DNA of 64,000 nt from Chiridota heheva. Taxonomy: Eukaryota > Echinodermata > Holothuroidea > Apodida > Chiridotidae. The position numbers were made by a program, and so were the translations under genes. The stretch spans positions 1 through 64,000 of the forward strand of contig JAIGNY010000300.1 of the NCBI GenBank assembly GCA_020152595.1. Direction: 5' to 3'. Under the pieces are notes generated by a model that ran no database searches, had not been told where the DNA came from, and worked only from the letters and a program-made list of their open reading frames with translations. Each line of letters begins with the position of its first letter. Within the stretch, counting starts at the first letter, position 1. Positions 34,741 through 46,668 of this stretch are shown here, piece after piece.

Positions 34741-37700
34741 CTGAAATAAACCTCCCAATAAGAAAAGAGCAGTTTATCCAGGGGTTACTTGTAATAAAAC
34801 ACATACTTGAATCAAAAGAACTGACTGAAATAAACCTCCCAATAAGAAAAGAGCAGTTTATCCAGGGTTACTTGTAATAAAACACATACTTGAATCAAAA
34901 GAACTGACTGAAATAAACCTCCCAATAAGAAAAGAGCAGTTTATCCAGGGGTTACTTGTAATAAAACACATACTTGAATCAAAAGAGCTGACTGAAATAA
35001 ACCTCCCAATAAGAAAAGAGCAGTTTATCCAGGGGTTACTTGTAATAAAACGCATACTTGAATCAAAAGAACTGACTGAAATAAACCTCCCAATAAGAAA
35101 AGAGCAGTTTATCCAGGGTTACTTGTAATAAAACACCTACTTGAATCAAAAGAGCTGACTGAAATAAACCTCCCAATAAGAAAAGAGCAGTTTATCCAGG
35201 GTTACTTGTAATAAAACACATACCTGAATCAAAAGAGCTGACTGAAATAAACCTCCCAATAAGAAAAGAGCAGTTTATCCAGGGGTTACTTGTAATAAAA
35301 CACATACTTGAATCAAAAGAACTGACTGAAATAAACCTCCCAATAAGAAAAGAGCAGTTTATCCAGGGGTTACTTGTAATAAAACACATACTTGAATCAA
35401 AAGAGCTGACTGAGATAAACCTCCCAATAAGAAAAGAGCAGTTTATCCAGGGGTTACTTGTAATAAAACACATACCTGAATCAAAAGAGCTGACTGAAAT
35501 AAACCTCCCAATAAGAAAAGAGCAGTTTATCCAGGGGTTACTTGTAATAAAACACATACTTGAATCAAAAGAACTGACTGAAATAAACCTCCCAATAAGA
35601 AAAGAGCAGTTTATCCAGGGGTTACTTGTAATAAAACACATACTTGAATCAAAAGAGCTGACTGAAATAAACCTCCCAATAAGAAAAGAGCAGTGTTTCC
35701 AGGGGTTACTTGTAATAAAACACATACTTGAATCAAAAGAACTGACTGAAATAAACCTCCCAATAAGAAAAGAGCAGTTTATCCAGGGGTTACTTGTAAT
35801 AAAACACATACTTGAATCAAAAGAGCTGACTGAGATAAACCTCCCAATAAGAAAAGAGCAGTTTATCCAGGGGTTACTTGTAATAAAACACATACTTGAA
35901 TCAAAAGAACTGACTGAAATAAACCTCCCAATAAGAAAAGAGCAGTGTTTCCAGGGGTTACTTGTAATAAAACACATACTTGAATCAAAAGAACTGACTG
36001 AAATAAACCTCCCAATAAGAAAAGAGCAGTTTATCCAGGGCTTACTTGTAATAAAACACATACTTGAATCAAAAGAACTGACTGAAATAAACCTCCCAAT
36101 AAGAAAAGAGCAGTTTATCCAGGGTTACTTGTAATAAAACACATACTTGAATCAAAAGATTGACTGAGATAAACCTCCCAATAAGAAAAGAGCAGTTTAT
36201 CCAGGGTTACTTGTAATAAAACACATACCTGAATCAAAAGAGCTGACTGAAATAAACCTCCCAATAAGAAAAGAGCAGTTTATCCAGGGTTACTTGTAAT
36301 AAAACACATACTTGAATCAAAAGAACTGACTGAAATAAACCTCCCAATAAGAAAAGAGCAGTTTATCCAGGGTTACTTGTAATAAAACACATACTTGAAT
36401 CAAAAGAGCTGACTGAAATAAACCTCCCAATAAGAAAAGAGCAGTGTTTCCAGGGTTACTTGTAATAAAACACATACTTGAATCAAAAGAACTGACTGAA
36501 ATAAACCTCCCAATAAGAAAAGAGCAGTTTATCCAGGGGTTACTTGTAATAAAACACATACTTGAATCAAAAGAGCTGACTGAGATAAACCTCCCAATAA
36601 GAAAAGAGCAGTTTATCCAGGGGTTACTTGTAATAAAACACATACTTGAATCAAAAGAACTGACTGAAATAAACCTCCCAATAAGAAAAGAGCAGTGTTT
36701 CCAGGGGTTACTTGTAATAAAACACATACTTGAATCAAAAGAACTGACTGAAATAAACCTCCCAATAAGAAAAGAGCAGTTTATCCAGGGCTTACTTGTA
36801 ATAAAACACATACTTGAATCAAAAGAACTGACTGAAATAAACCTCCCAATAAGAAAAGAGCAGTTTATCCAGGGGTTACTTGTAATAAAACACCTACCTG
36901 AATCAAAAGAACTGACTGAAATAAACCTCCCAATAAGAAAAGAGCAGTTTATCCAGGGGTTACTTGTAATAAAACACATACTTGAATCAAAAGAACTGAC
37001 TGAAATAAACCTCCCAATAAGAAAAGAGCAGTTTATCCAGGGATTACTTGTAATAAAACACATACTTGAATCAAAAGAACTGACTGAAATAAACCTCCCA
37101 ATAAGAAAAGAGCAGTTTATCCAGGGGTTACTTGTAATAAAACACCTACTTGAATCAAAAGAACTGACTGAAATAAACCTCCCAATAAGAAAAGAGCAGT
37201 TTATCCAGGGTTACTTGTAATAAAACACATACTTGAATCAAAAGAGCTGACTGAAATAAACCTCCCAATAAGAAAAGAGCAGTTTATCCAGGGCTTACTT
37301 GTAATAAAACACATACTTGAATCAAAAGAACTGACTGAAATAAACCTCCCAATAAGAAAAGAGCAGTTTATCCAGGGTTACTTGTAATAAAACACATACT
37401 TGAATCAAAAGAACTGACTGAAATAAACCTCCCAATAAGAAAAGCGCAGTTTATCCAGGTGTTACTTGTAATAAAACACATACTTGAATCAAAAAGAACT
37501 GACTGAAATAAACCTCCCAATAAGAAAAGAGCAGTTTATCCAGGGTTACTTGTAATAAAACACATACTTTAATCAAAAGAACTGACTGAAATAAACCTCC
37601 CAATAAGAAAAGAGCAGTTTATCCAGGGCTTACTTGTAATAAAACACATACTTGAATCAAAAGAGCTGACTGAAATAAACCTCCCAATAAGAAAAGAGCA

Positions 37701-40263
37701 GTTTATCCAGGGGTTACTTGTAATAAAACACCTACTTGAATCAAAAGAGCTGACTGAAATAAACCTCCCAATAAAAAAAGAGCAGTTTATCCAGGGGTTA
37801 CTTGTAATAAAACACATACTTGAATCAAAAGAACTGACTGAAATAAACCTCCCAATAAGAAAAGAGCAGTTTATCCAGGGTTACTTGTAATAAAACACAT
37901 ACTTGAATCAAAAGAACTGACTGAAATAAACCTCCCAATAAGAAAAGAGCAGTGTTTCCAGGGTTACTTCTAATAAAACACATACTTGAATCAAAAGAAC
38001 TGACTGAAATAAACCTCCCAATAAGAAAAGAGCAGTTTATCCAGGGTTACTTGTAATAAAACACATACTTGAATCAAAAGAACTGACTGAAATAAACCTC
38101 CCAATAAGAAAAGAGCAGTTTATCCAGGGTTACTTGTAATAAAACACATACTTGAATCAAAAGAACTGACTGAAATAAACCTCCCAATAAGAAAAGAGCA
38201 GTTTATCCAGGGTTACTTGTAATAAAACACATACTTGAATCAAAAGAGCTGACTGAAATAAACCTCCCAATAAGAAAAGAGCAGTTTATCCAGGGTTACT
38301 TGTAATAAAACACATACTTGAATCAAAAGAACTGACTGAAATAAACCTCCCAATAAGAAAAGAGCAGTTTATCCAGGGGTTACTTGTAATAAAACACATA
38401 CTTGAATCAAAAGAACTGACTGAAATAAACCTCCCAATAAGAAAAGAGCAGTTTATCCAGGGGTTACTTGTAATAAAACACATACTTGAATCAAAAGAGC
38501 TGACTGAAATAAACCTCCCAATAAGAAAAGAGCAGTTTATCCAGGGGTTACTTGTAATAAAACACCTACTTGAATCAAAAGAGCTGACTGAAATAAACCT
38601 CCCAATAAGAAAAGAGCAGTTTATCCAGGGGTTACTTGTAATAAAACACATACTTTAATCAAAAGAACTGACTGAAATAAACCTCCCAATAAGAAAAGAG
38701 CAGTTTATCCAGGGTTACTTGTAATAAAACACATACTTGAATCAAAAGAGCTGACTGAAATAAACCTCCCAATAAGAAAAGAGCAGTTTATCCAGGGTTA
38801 CTTGTAATAAAACACATACTTGAATCAAAAGAACTGACTGAAATAAACCTCCCAATAAGAAAAGAGCAGTTTATCCAGGGTTACTTGTAATAAAACACAT
38901 ACTTGAATCAAAAGAACTGACTGAAATAAACCTCCCAATAAGAAAAGAGCAGTTTATCCAGGGCTTACTTGTAATAAAACACATACTTGAATCAAAAGAG
39001 CTGACTGAAATAAACCTCCCAATAAGAAAAGAGCAGTTTATCCAGGGCTTACTTGTAATAAAACACCTACTTGAATCAAAAGAACTGACTGAAATAAACC
39101 TCCCAATAAGAAAAGAGCAGTTTATCCAGGGTTACTTGTAATAAAACACCTACCTGAATCAAAAGAACTGACTGAAATAAACCTCCCAATAAGAAAAGAG
39201 CAGTTTATCCAGGGTTACTTGTAATAAAACACATACTTTAATCAAAAGAACTGACTGAAATAAACCTCCCAATAAGAAAAGAGCAGTTTATCCAGGGTTA
39301 CTTGTAATAAAACACATACTTGAATCAAAAGAGCTGACTGAAATAAACCTCCCAATAAGAAAAGAGCAGTTTATCCAGGGGTTACTTGTAATAAAACACA
39401 TACTTGAATCAAAAGAACTGACTGAAATAAACCTCCCAATAAGAAAAGAGCAGTTTATCCAGGGTTACTTGTAATAAAACACATACTTGAATCAAAAGAA
39501 CTGACTGAAATAAACCTCCCAATAAGAAAAGAGCAGTTTATCCAGGGTTACTTGTAATAAAACACATACTTGAATCAAAAGAACTGACTGAAATAAACCT
39601 CCCAATAAGAAAAGAGCAGTTTATCCAGGGGTTACTTGTAATAAAACACATACTTGAATCAAAAGAACTGACTGAAATAAACCTCCCAATAAGAAAAGAG
39701 CAGTTTATCCAGGGCTTACTTGTAATAAAACACATACTTGAATCAAAAGAGCTGACTGAAATAAACCTCCCAATAAGAAAAGAGCAGTTTATCCAGGGCT
39801 TACTTGTAATAAAACACCTACTTGAATCAAAAGAACTGACTGAAATAAACCTCCCAATAAGAAAAGAGCAGTTTATCCAGGGGTTACTTGTAATAAAACA
39901 CCTACCTGAATCAAAAGAACTGACTGAAATAAACCTCCCAATAAGAAAAGAGCAGTTTATCCAGGGGTTACTTGTAATAAAACACATACTTGAATCAAAA
40001 GAGCTGACTGAAATAAACCTCCCAATAAGAAAAGAGCAGTTTATCCAGGGCTTACTTGTAATAAAACACATACTTGAATCAAAAGAACTGACTGAAATAA
40101 ACCTCCCAATAAGAAAAGAGCAGTTTATCCAGGGGTTACTTGTAATAAAACACCTACCTGAATCAAAAGAACTGACTGAAATAAACCTCCCAATAAGAAA
40201 AGAGCAGTTTATCCAGGGGTTACTTGTAATAAAACACATACTTGAATCAAAAGAACTGACTGA
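34741..40263. repeat. 84-bp intronic satellite, about 66 copies
   Basis: The unit runs TGAAATAAACCTCCCAATAA, then GAAAAGAGCAGTTTATCCAG, then GGGTTACTTGTAATAAAACA, then CATACTTGAATCAAAAGAAC, then TGAC. Copies with CCAGGGTT are 83 bp. Eighty-four is 28 codons, so runs of full-length units leave long frames open (a minus-strand 28-residue repeat, SSMCFITSNPWINCSFLIGR and so on); the 83-bp units break them. These are not genes. Diagnostic variants (GTGTTTCCAGG, GAGATAAACC, CACCTAC) show higher-order structure, for example the GTGTTTCC units at 35,693 and 35,943 recurring 750 bp later at 36,443 and 36,693. Confidence 0.97.
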
Positions 40264-41159
40264 GCAGTTACAGTACATTAGTATTACCAAAGAAAACAAG
40301 TGGTCTTTTATATGCAAGCACAGTGAAGGCTTGGCTTGGGCAGTGGGTATAATTTGAGTAACACATGTCTGGAACCTGAGCTTAATTGTTCTTGGTTTCA
40401 AAATAAAGAAAAAGATAGGGAAATGTCTGGCCCGATCCTGTTTTTTTGGACATCAGGTCGGAGCTTATATTTTTTAATGGAAAAGACCACCTAATGAGGG
40501 TTTACCTTTAACATGTTTTATCACGCTGGGCATTACAAGGGTTTAATTTGGGCTAAACAAAATGGCGATTAGCAACCTGAAGTCATATAAACTTTTACCT
40601 GGGCGTCCGGTTGTAATTTTCTTTTGAATCCTTTTAATTTCAGTCCGCACGATCTGCTATCATCATGAAAGATTTGCGCCCTTACATCAGCCATGTTCAG
40701 TTTTTCCACATGTTAGAAAATCGAACATCTCAAGGCCACTGAACATTTACGCATCACTTCCCTCACACTCCATACATACTGTATACAATTATACACACGC
40801 TGTACATACAGAGTTTATTTTGGGTATGGTGTAAGCGGACACAGCGTGTACATTATTTAAGGAAAATTGAGGGTACTGTGAGTAGCAATGTCGGGGCACA
40901 ATATTGGCATGTATACCACTTGTTGTGGAAAACTAAACTGCTCATTGTGTGACCTGTGTGTGTGTGTGTGTGGGTGTGTGTGCAATGAAGTGGAATTGGT
41001 GATTTTGTAGAGTATAGCATGTATTGTGTGATGAACAGTGGGGTTTCAGTTCATTCAGGGATAAGCGACAACTGACTAATGAGGCAAGCATGATTACGAA
41101 CACATTTATTTAAGCTTAAATTCATGTTTTATTTTGCTGTGACAAACGTTTAAGGGCAA
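40264..41159 (+). other. NHLRC3 intron, middle segment
   Basis: Single-copy-looking intronic DNA with a (TG)n run at 40,958-40,982. No exon seen. Confidence 0.4.
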
Positions 41160-41790
41160 TTCCGTGTAATGTGTGCATCCCTCATGCCAATGTCTTAGCC
41201 TCTATGGTTAATCCGTGGCAGTGCACGATGAATTATATGTTAACTCATGGAACTCCCAAATTGATAACAAACTCCATGTCATCCAGCCCACAATCCCGAT
41301 CAAATCCACCATCAACAACCTCTCTCGTATTGCCAACGTTCATATTACCCGTCTTAGAATTGGTCACACCCACCTCACTCACTCCCACCTCCTTATTGGT
41401 TCCCCCCAACCCCTCTGTAACAATTGCCACTGCATCCTCACAATCCAACACGTTCTCCTTGCTTGCCCCCTGTACAACCTTCCCAGAGCTTCCCTCGCTC
41501 CCCATAACTCAATTGCTGAGTTCTTCCAGAAAAATCCTCTGGATAAAATAATCTCCTTCCTTCATCATGCATCCCTCTACAACCATATTTAATTCTCCTC
41601 TTCCACCCACTCTACTTTGTTTTTGTTTTACCCATGCACCTCCTCTCTCGATAACAGCTTTCTGGCTTTTGTTCTTGAATTTCTCTCATTCTCCCCCTGG
41701 TTTCTTTCCTTCCTACCCCTAAAATGATCTGACCTCTCAGGCACAATTTGACCCTCGTTGTCGTGGTGCCGTTAAGACCTCATCAAACAA
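41160..41790 (+). mobile_element. LINE ORF2 C-terminus (RNase H-bearing I-like type)
   Basis: An open stretch to the stop at 41,590 reads NSWNSQIDNKLHVIQPTI, then ITRLRIGHTHLTHSHLLIG, then a zinc-knuckle-like CNNCHCILTIQHVLLACPLY. This is the typical end of ORF2 in RNase H-bearing LINEs: the 'LTRLRIGHTRLTH' block followed by C..C..H....C. A 3' UTR with 'cgttgtcgtggtgccgttaagacct' follows. The upstream ORF2 is missing. It sits inside the NHLRC3 intron in sense orientation. Confidence 0.8.
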
Positions 41791-42069
41791 AACAATATGT
41801 TAACCCATATATCACACAGAGAATTAGATTTAAAGCTGATGTTTCTAGCTGCTGCAGTTTTCTGATATCAGCAAACTTGTGAAAGCTTTAAGCTTAATCA
41901 GTATTTCAAAAGTAGAATGTATATCGCTGAAGACTTTTATTAGCAGCTCTCTTGTGTTCCCCTAGTCACATCTGATGAGTAAAAATGACTACTATTCAAG
42001 TTTTCAAGTCTGAAGACTATGGCGTATTGCTCAAATTAAGACATATGTACTGACACCAATTCTCATTCA

Positions 42070-42640
42070 GCTTGTTCATTGATGCATCAAGTCTCGACTT
42101 GACTATGACAACTCTCTTCTTTACGGATGTTCTTCTTCTCTTGTACAAACTTCAAATTGTCCAAAATTCAGCTCTCTGGGTAATCACTTATTCCAGATGA
42201 ACGTATCACATCTTACCTATGCTGAAGGACTTACAGTGGCTTCCTGTCGAAATGCGTATTATTTAAAAAAATTGTGTCTTCTGATCTTTCAGTCTATTAC
42301 TGGAACAGCTCCAGTTTATCTTAGCAGTCTCATTTGCTACATACACTACAAGTCGCACTCTACGTTCTGGTGATTCTTTCCAGCTTCTACAACCATCAAC
42401 AAGATCCCAATTTGGTGATATTTCATCTCAACATCAGCACCTAAACTCTGGAAATCTCTACCTCTTCATCTGAAATTTTCACCAGCACTGAATTAAAAAG
42501 ACAGCTTAAAGTATATCTTTTTAATTTACACTTCTGTAAATTAACTTAACTTATTTTTATGTACAGCACCTCAAACAGTTATTTTTCTGGATGTCGGCGC
42601 TATATCAGTATTATTATTATCATCCCCTCACCAACGAAGT
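42070..42640 (+). mobile_element. L2/CR1-type LINE 3' end
   Basis: In shifting frames it reads LTYAEGLTVASCRNAYYLKK, SITGTAPVYLSSLI, then APKLWKSLPLHLKFSPALN and the ...LKYIFL end of ORF2. The consensus of such LINEs is 'GTAPVYLSSLI ... APKLWNSLP..LR'. It ends with GGCGCTATATCAGTATTATTATTATC, matching the tail type at 5,837-5,912. Decayed. Confidence 0.75.
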
Positions 42641-42859
42641 TGGTGAAGAGGTTAATAATAATTAAAACCACTTCTTACTTCTATCACTTTAAGTTAAAAA
42701 CCATCTTAGGCTTTGTCCTCTACTACCTGGGTAGTTTGGTTGTCCCCTACCCCCATATCCTGGGGAGTTTGGTTGTTGAAAATAATCCCAAGGCTTCTAC
42801 AGTATGTTCATCCAGACTCCTACAAACTACCGGACTATTGATAGAAGTGAAAGGATGGG

Positions 42860-43325
42860 AGTTTGAGGAAAGAATGTTGGGTGGAAGATGGCATCATGAT
42901 TGGGGTTCCATGGTATGTGGAACAGGATGGCATGACATGTAGGACAGGGTGGGTTGGCATGTAGGATAGGGTGGGTTGGCATGTGGCACAGGGTGGAATG
43001 GCATGTGAAAAAAGGAGGTGTCATGGCATTATATGACAGGCTGGGATGGCATATGGTACAAGGTGGGATGGCATGTGGTACTAGGTGGGATGGCATGAGA
43101 GACAGGGTGGGTTGGCATGTGGCACAGGGTGGGATGGCATGTGAAAAAGGTGGTGTCATGGCATTATATGACATGCTGGGACGGCATATGGTACAAGGTG
43201 GGATGGCATGTGGTACAAGGTGGGATGGCATGTGGTACAAGGTGGGATGGCATGTGGTACAAGGTGGGATGGTATGAGGGACAGGGTGTGATGACGTGTG
43301 GCATGGCATGTATGTGAGACAAGAA
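42860..43325. repeat. 22-bp satellite related to the block at 1-2290
   Basis: Unit GGCATGTGGTACAAGGTGGG plus AT, about 20 copies, with a longer duplicated block (43,009-43,060 and 43,140-43,190, both containing GTGTCATGGCATTATATGACA). It lies in the NHLRC3 intron. Confidence 0.9.
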
Positions 43326-43839
43326 GACATGTAATATATGCCATTCATATCTGATGAGCAAAAATTAATGCTAATTTAAACTATTTTGCATAATGATTGC
43401 GCAAAACATACATGTCAATTGTTTGTATTTTGCAGAGAATGTGCTTGCATAGGCCCCTTACACTAGGACAAAATATATTTGACAGTGTGAAATCATTAGT
43501 GTAGCATTGAGGGAGAGGCATGTGGCATATTCCCCTTCCATCCAGAAATTTGGAGAAATATTGGAAAGTCTGATCAAATGAATTTTACTGCTTGTTTATT
43601 AGACTAGTTTTTACCTTTCAATGAAAAAAATATTTTTCTTATATTTCAAAACTCATTTGGTCATGATGGGCGAAATATCAGATCTTTCTGTAGGAAAATC
43701 ATACCCCCCCCCCCCCTCCCTCCCTTTCACTCCCCTTCAACTGTCTCCATCTGATCTTTACCACTGTGTAAATATCATTCTTAGCTCGACTATTTAAAGA
43801 TTAGTAGAGATACATGTACAGTATTCTACTACCCCCCGG

Positions 43840-44880
43840 CGTTGGTGTTCAGTTAAAGTTTTGGTTAAAGTTTTCCTAACTTAAGTTATGAATAGTGTAC
43901 ATTTATGTAACTAGGCACAGGGGTAGAGGACATGGGTACTGATCAAGTGAGCATGATTGGAGGGTTGTGTGTGCATAGTAATTAGCTTATTTGCATAACA
44001 ATGGCAACATTTGTCAGGTTAAAGTTTTGGTTAAAGATTTTGGTTAAAGTTTTCATAACTTATGAATGGTGTACATTCATGTGACTTTGCATAGGGGTAA
44101 AGGAAATGGGTACTGTTCAAATGAACATGATTGGATGGGGGTTTGTGTGCATACTAATTAACTTATTTGCATAAGAGTGAACATATTTGTATCTATGATA
44201 TCTCTTAAATTAAAGCGGGACTGGTGATTTTGTTTACACAAATGATCATGTACAGTATGTGAAGAGTATTGTTTACACTTAATGGTGAGATGTAATGTGC
44301 ATGTTAATTAGGTTATTTGCATAACAATATATTTTCGTTGAAAATATTTAACTGAGATAATAACTTGGTACAGTGGTAGGTGGCATTGATACTGTTCAAA
44401 CAAGCATGATTGGGAGGTTGTGTGTACATATTCATTGTTATATAACAATGAAAATATTTGTATCTATGCATGATATCTCTTAAATTTAAGTGGGTGTAGG
44501 GATTTTGTTTACACAAATGATCATATATGTGAAGAGCATTGTCTACACTCAAACAATAATTAGGTTATTTGCATAACAATAGACTTTTATACAGAATTAT
44601 TAACCTGAGATAATAACTTTGTTCAGTGGTAGAGGACATTGGTACTGTTTGAGCATAATTGGGAAGAGGGGGCGGGGTTGTGTGTGCATACCAATTAGCT
44701 TATTTGCATAGCAATGAAAATATTTGTATGTGTGGTATCTCTTGGATTAAAGTGCATCATTAAAGTAAATAATTTTGCTTAAACAAATGATCATACAGTA
44801 TATGTGAAGGGCATTGTTCACGTTTAGTGGTGAGGTACAGTGTGCATATTAATTAGGTTAGTTGCATAAAAATAAACTTT
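43840..44880. repeat. Tandem ~130-180 bp repeat carrying POU/SOX-like motifs
   Basis: Six to seven degenerate copies of a module with TTAATTAG-like bases followed by TTATTTGCATAACAAT. The full 15-base ATTTGCATAACAATG is at 43,989-44,003. One-mismatch copies lie at 44,315-44,329, 44,567-44,581 and 44,702-44,716, and weaker ones at 44,165-44,179 and 44,860-44,874. Alternate modules are more alike, so the real unit is probably a ~300-bp dimer. The 15-mer is the reverse complement of the known OCT/SOX composite element. Function is not shown. Confidence 0.75.
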
Positions 44881-45129
44881 GCTGCAAAACGTTTTACCTG
44901 AGATCAAAAATATTTGGCAGGGTGAGACTTTCACATTTCTAGTTTTGTTGTGATATTGACATTCCTGACATAAATAGGAATCAAAATGTTTTTCTTGCCA
45001 GGAATAAAGTTTTAGGCAAATAAGAGTTTCCTGCTTCTAAAGGATTTTATATTAGGGGTTTGGCAAATATAAACAATAAGTGGAATGTGTGGTAGAAGAT
45101 GACATGATGATAAAGTAGCTGAAAGAATT

Positions 45130-45520
45130 AGGAGATGGTGGGATTTCATGTGGGGCAGGGTGGAATTGTATGTATAGCAGGGTGGGTGTGATGTTGGTCA
45201 GGATGCTTTGGCATGTTGGACAGGGTGGATTGGCATGTTGGACAGGGTGGATTGGCATGTGGAACAGGATGGGTTGGCATGTGGAACAGGGTGGTTTGGC
45301 ATGTGGAACAGGGTGGGTTGACATGCGGGACAGGGTGGGTCGACATGTGGGACAGGGTGGAATTGCATGTGATGGGGTGTCAGCTGGATTTCAGTCGTGA
45401 TGGCGTGTGGTTCATGCAAGTGGTGGAATGACATACAGTATCTAGTTTTCAGGTGCGATTACATGAAGTATAGGCGTAGGGTGACATTTGGGACAGGTTG
45501 GAATGGAATGTGGGACAGTC
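45130..45520. repeat. 22-bp satellite related to 42,860-43,325
   Basis: Unit GGCATGTGGAACAGGGTGGG plus TT, about 12 clear copies and ragged edges, in the NHLRC3 intron. Confidence 0.9.
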
Positions 45521-46222
45521 GGGATATGCATTATTAAGTGGTGAGGGGATTTATATAATTTCCAATGTCTAGTTTGTCATACGTCAAGCAATATTGTTTC
45601 TCATAATTTTGCATTAATGTTATTGTTTAATTTTCATGTTACTTGACAAACATATTTTCTTAAATTGGAAGTTGTGTTACAATCCAGGATGTAGTTCTGG
45701 AGGGGAAGGGGGAGGGTACAGGTTGGATAGTGGGCGTAATGACATTCTTTCATTGACATTGGAAAGTTAGGGCCTCTTCTTTCTTTGTTGTTCAATTGAT
45801 AGAACTAATTCAACTAAAAGAAGTGATTTGGTTATAAAGACTGCTAGTTTTTACATGTTTTCTGAGTTACTGCATGGTTGAGGTAGTCTGAGGGGTTTTT
45901 TTGTCTTCAAATATCTCTATGAAAACTCTATGAAAAGATATTTTGAAGCTTGTAGTAAAATGTTGTGAAAATTAAAAAAGCAAATGAAAATGTAAGTGCA
46001 TCTTTCAAAGCTCAAGTAATTTGAAATCATCTGCTCCAACTACCCTATTTCTGTATACACTTCCCTCTATCAGCCCATTTAGCTATGAATAGTCGAGCAT
46101 TCTGTCCTTCCGACAGTTCTTGTTCTAGAAGACTGATTAGTTACAGAAGTCTTCCTATCAATTTAGGAGTAAAAGTAGAATCTAAAATGTCATCTTATCA
46201 TGCCAATCTATCCCCTCTACAG

Positions 46223-46427
46223 AGGCATTTGATGTGGTTTGGTCAGTAGGTCAAAATGGAACCAAGCCTGGACAGCTTTATGTTCCACACAGTGTAGCAG
46301 TTTCACCAGCAACTGGCCTGGTGTGGGTGGCTGACCGCATGAATGACCGCCTTCAGGTGTTTCATCCTTACAATGGTTCAGTCATATCGTCATGTACTAT
46401 GGAAGGTGGCCAGCCATATTCTGTAAG
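46223..46427 (+). CDS. NHLRC3: NHLRC3 exon (NHL repeat)
   Basis: Follows a CCCCTCTACAG acceptor. The split codon joins A from the previous exon to AG here, giving Lys. It encodes FDVVWSVGQNGTKPGQLYVP, then HSVAVSPATGLVWVADRMND, then RLQVFHPYNGSVISS, a canonical NHL repeat (NG...G.L..PH.VAV.....VWVADR.NDR.QVF). Human NHLRC3 has [26 protein letters not shown] at the same place. The exon ends ...GGQPYSV plus AG of an Arg codon (phase 2) before donor GTATGT, and the next exon begins with the completing G. Confidence 0.92.
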
Positions 46428-46668
46428 GTATGTTAAAAAATGTAGCACCTGTTTGCCCTGAGTGTAAGAGGTGTCCAAAAAATGATCAAACGAGCAAAGC
46501 AAAGTATGAAAAGTAAAAGTGTCAATTTATAGAAATCATGAGAATTGTTTGTGATTTGGTTAAATGTAGGTAAATTGCATAGGGGAAGGCGTTCTCTCCG
46601 CCCCTACTTTTCTTTCTTCAAAATGTAAACCTTTATTATGGGGATTTTTTTTGGTAGTTTTTTTTTTA

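Noticed and set aside
34858..40401. Minus-strand frames repeating a 28-residue peptide (CFITSNPWINCSFLIGRFIS)
   Set aside because: The 84-bp period equals 28 codons. 83-bp units break the frame repeatedly and both strands are open, as expected for a satellite.
41171..41592. A host zinc-finger gene
   Set aside because: The order NKLH..QPTI, LTRLRIGH-like block and C..C..H..C matches the C-terminus of LINE ORF2.
32085..41790. One LINE split into 32,085-32,282 and 41,160-41,790
   Set aside because: The pieces adjoin in protein order, but a gene exon and a 5.5-kb satellite lie between, so two independent insertions are simpler.
42600..42640. (ATT)n stretch as an independent microsatellite
   Set aside because: It is the ordinary tail of an L2/CR1-type LINE end.
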